A stretch of DNA of 64,000 nucleotides, from the NCBI GenBank assembly GCA_023898405.1, contig CP060221.1, positions 186,001-250,000 of the forward strand, read 5' to 3'. Made by a program: the position numbers and the translations under genes. The stretch comes from Myxococcales bacterium. Its GTDB lineage: Bacteria > Myxococcota > UBA727 > JABDBI01. This document shows positions 61,816-64,000 of the stretch, one piece after another; the stretch's first letter is position 1; each line of letters begins with the position of its first letter. The notes under the pieces were generated by a model. It saw nothing but the letters and a program-made list of their open reading frames with translations, was not told the DNA's origin and searched no databases.

Positions 61816-64000
61816 TTAATTTCTTGTGGGATCAACTTCATCCAGTAGCTGAACATCCAATGCCAAGCTTTGTAATTCTTTGATCAAAACGTTGAAAGAC
61901 TCTGGAACTCCAGACTCAAGCACGTGTTCACCTTTCACAATGGCTTCATACATACGAGTACGACCCACCACATCATCTGATTTTACCGTCAAAAATTCTT
62001 GCAAGGCATAAGCCGCACCGTAGGCTTTCATAGCCCACACTTCCATTTCCCCAAGACGTTGCCCACCAAATTGAGCTTTACCGCCAAGAGGTTGTTGAGT
62101 CACTAATGAATAGGGCCCGATTGAACGCGCATGGATCTTTTCATCAACCAAGTGGTGCAATTTAAGAATGTACATAACACCAACTGTCACATCTTGATCG
62201 AATGGATCACCCGTACGACCGTCAAAAAGAATGCTTTGTCCGCTCTCATCTCTAAGACCTTTTTTCAAAAGATCTCTGATTGCAGTCTCTGGCGCACCGT
62301 CAAAAACCGGTGTTGCCATCGGTACTCCATCTTTAAGTTTATCGACTAATTTCCCAAGCTCTATATTATCGAGACCATCTATCAGTTTTTCATCGAGTGA
62401 GTCTTCAAAAACATCTTTAAGCATGGCCTTCACAGCTGGCGCATTCTTTTGCCAATGCATCAAGCGCTCAAGCTCAGCCCCCACACCCTTGGCAGCCCAT
62501 CCTAAGTGAGCTTCTAGGATCTGTCCTACGTTCATCCGGCTCGGCACACCCAATGGGTTAAGAACAATATCCACAGGAGTTCCATCAGCGAGATAAGGCA
62601 TATCTTCTTCAGGAAGCACGCGGGAAATAACCCCCTTGTTACCGTGACGACCTGCCATTTTATCACCAGGCTGAAGCTTTCTTTTTACTGCAACGAAAAC
62701 TTTTACCATCTTGATAACGCCCGGAGGCAGTTCATCACCTTCCTTAAGACGCTTAATTCGATCGCTAAAAGATTCTCGAACAATATCTATTTGCTCACTG
62801 GTCGCCTGAACAATTTTCTGCACCCGTTCTTTTAGATCTTTATCGGAAATAGGTATATCACCGAAATACTTCCACTCGATTTCTGATAGAACCTGTTGGG
62901 TAAGCTCATCACCTTTTTTAAGCAGTACTTTTCCTTTTTCATCGACCAACTTATTAATAGCAACATTACCAGCCAACAAAGCCGTTACACGTTCAACAGC
63001 AGAGTTTCTGATGATTCTGATTTCGTCATTTTGATCTTTCAAAAGCTGTGCTTCTTCTTCTTCTTCATTAGCTCGGGCACGGCTATCTTTATCAATTCCT
63101 TTACGAGTGAACACTTTAGCTTCAATTACTGTCCCACTGGAACCAGGGCTCATGCGTAAACTTGAATCTTTTACGTCACCAGCCTTTTCTCCGAAAATAG
63201 CTCGCAAAAGTTTTTCTTCTGGCGAAAGCTGTGTTTCTCCTTTAGGAGTTATTTTTCCAACCAGGATATCGCCGGCCTTTACTTCAGCACCAATACGCAC
63301 AACACCTGCTTCGTCTAAATCCTTGAGCATTTCCTCCCCAGCATTGGGAATATCTCTTGTGATTTCTTCTGGACCAAGTTTGGTATCCCGCGCGACACAC
63401 TCATGCTCTTCAATATGAATTGAAGTGTAATGATCTTCTTTCAAAAGACGTTCGCTGATTAAGATCGAATCTTCGAAGTTATAACCACCCCACGGCATCA
63501 GGGCAGCCACTACATTTCGCCCTAAAGCCAATTCGCCACAATCAGTTGAAGGACCATCGGCCAAAACGTCGCCTTTCTCAACAATATCACCTACCTGAAC
63601 AATGGCCTTCTGATTGAAACAGGTGCTGTGATTTGAGCGTTGATATTTTGATAGTCGATAGATGTCGACTTGAGAGCCACTATCATCAATTTCATGAGCG
63701 TTTACGCGCACAACAATTCTTGAAGCATCAACGTGATCTACGCGGCCAGAACGGCGAGCAACCTGGCAAACCCCGGAGTCGCGAGCAACCACAGCTTCCA
63801 TACCAGTACCAACAAGCGGAGCATCTGATCGCAACAAAGGCACAGCTTGACGCTGCATGTTCGATCCCATTAACGCACGGTTTGCATCATCATGTTCAAG
63901 AAAAGGTATAAGACCAGCAGCTACCGATACCAGCTGATTCGGTGAAACATCCATCAATGTGACTTCTTCTCTTGGAACAAGAGTTGTTTCACCGCCCTTT
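61816..64000 (-). CDS. rpoB: RNA polymerase beta subunit, C-terminal part (5' end outside window)
   Basis: The frame is open to the window edge, about 728 residues of the C-terminal part of RpoB. The rifampicin-pocket-distal part is visible: SPNQLVSVAAGLIPFLEHDD, GSNMQRQAVP, then GDKMAGRHGNKGVIS and QPLGGKAQFGGQRLGEMEVWA (in two parts). The TTG at 63957 is an internal leucine codon. rpoC follows after 18 bases. Confidence 0.97.
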   Translation of the reverse strand, partial: KGGETTLVPREEVTLMDVSPNQLVSVAAGLIPFLEHDDANRALMGSNMQRQAVPLLRSDAPLVGTGMEAVVARDSGVCQVARRSGRVDHVDASRIVVRVNAHEIDDSGSQVDIYRLSKYQRSNHSTCFNQKAIVQVGDIVEKGDVLADGPSTDCGELALGRNVVAALMPWGGYNFEDSILISERLLKEDHYTSIHIEEHECVARDTKLGPEEITRDIPNAGEEMLKDLDEAGVVRIGAEVKAGDILVGKITPKGETQLSPEEKLLRAIFGEKAGDVKDSSLRMSPGSSGTVIEAKVFTRKGIDKDSRARANEEEEEAQLLKDQNDEIRIIRNSAVERVTALLAGNVAINKLVDEKGKVLLKKGDELTQQVLSEIEWKYFGDIPISDKDLKERVQKIVQATSEQIDIVRESFSDRIKRLKEGDELPPGVIKMVKVFVAVKRKLQPGDKMAGRHGNKGVISRVLPEEDMPYLADGTPVDIVLNPLGVPSRMNVGQILEAHLGWAAKGVGAELERLMHWQKNAPAVKAMLKDVFEDSLDEKLIDGLDNIELGKLVDKLKDGVPMATPVFDGAPETAIRDLLKKGLRDESGQSILFDGRTGDPFDQDVTVGVMYILKLHHLVDEKIHARSIGPYSLVTQQPLGGKAQFGGQRLGEMEVWAMKAYGAAYALQEFLTVKSDDVVGRTRMYEAIVKGEHVLESGVPESFNVLIKELQSLALDVQLLDEVDPTRN

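Noticed and set aside
61816..63957. Treating the TTG at 63957 as the start of rpoB
   Set aside because: Upstream codons to the window edge continue in the RpoB reading frame (ETTLVPREEV), so the gene is truncated by the window.
1..64000. CRISPR arrays, insertion sequences, prophage
   Set aside because: No evenly spaced direct repeats, transposase or phage structural genes were seen; the xerC-type gene looks like the housekeeping recombinase, not an integrase.

Overview
The window is 64 kb of AT-rich, tightly packed Gram-negative chromosome. Signs of an outer membrane are lipobox lipoproteins, a BamB-like beta-propeller, a YfgM-like protein, MurJ, the two-subunit glycyl-tRNA synthetase GlyQ/GlyS and a long multi-repeat ribosomal protein S1. 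TrmFO, a lower mevalonate pathway and a Cys-rich lipoprotein with a Myxococcus-type CGDG...EDCD repeat point to the former Deltaproteobacteria (Myxococcota or Bdellovibrionota-like). This placement is inference and low confidence. No phage, IS element or CRISPR array was seen.

Layout. 1-4.4 kb: end of a cystathionine beta-synthase, RdgB, an exported adenosine deaminase-like enzyme, an SDR oxidoreductase and a cystathionine gamma-lyase/synthase. 4.4-7.2 kb: five unrecognised small genes. 7.8-10.4 kb: Nudix, BamB-like and YfgM-like genes. 10.8-20.4 kb: tRNA-Leu, prfA, rpmE, alaS, exported carbonic anhydrase, purB, dut, ftsY, a SprT-like gene and tRNA-Gly. 20.4-22.1 kb: ruvAB. 22-26.3 kb: accessory exported proteins. 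26.6-31 kb: xerC-type recombinase, MFS exporter with divergent LysR regulator, trmFO. 31-44.6 kb: the most unusual part, with an HD phosphohydrolase lipoprotein, a DUF418 membrane protein, an NSS symporter, a Cys-rich lipoprotein, a macro-domain lipoprotein, an SSS symporter behind a histidine-type attenuator, an M16 peptidase and an exported protein with two TOPRIM-like units. 44.8-64 kb: glyQS, a cyclophilin lipoprotein, a phasin-like protein, YqgE/AlgH, tRNA-Cys, two mevalonate genes, murJ, rpsA, purE, rpoC and the 3' part of rpoB.

Two things stand out. First, upstream of the SSS symporter (37165-37366) there is a complete predicted transcription attenuator: a promoter, an apparently leaderless 24-codon ORF with five His codons (four consecutive), three mutually exclusive pairings and a U-run terminator. 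This predicts a histidine-responsive transporter. Second, several enzymes of nucleotide or nucleic-acid type (adenosine deaminase, SAMHD1/COG1078-like HD, macro domain, HAD, duplicated primase-type TOPRIM) carry export or lipoprotein signals. This suggests an envelope-located nucleotide or nucleic-acid processing capacity, possibly for salvage from a host or prey; that role is inference.
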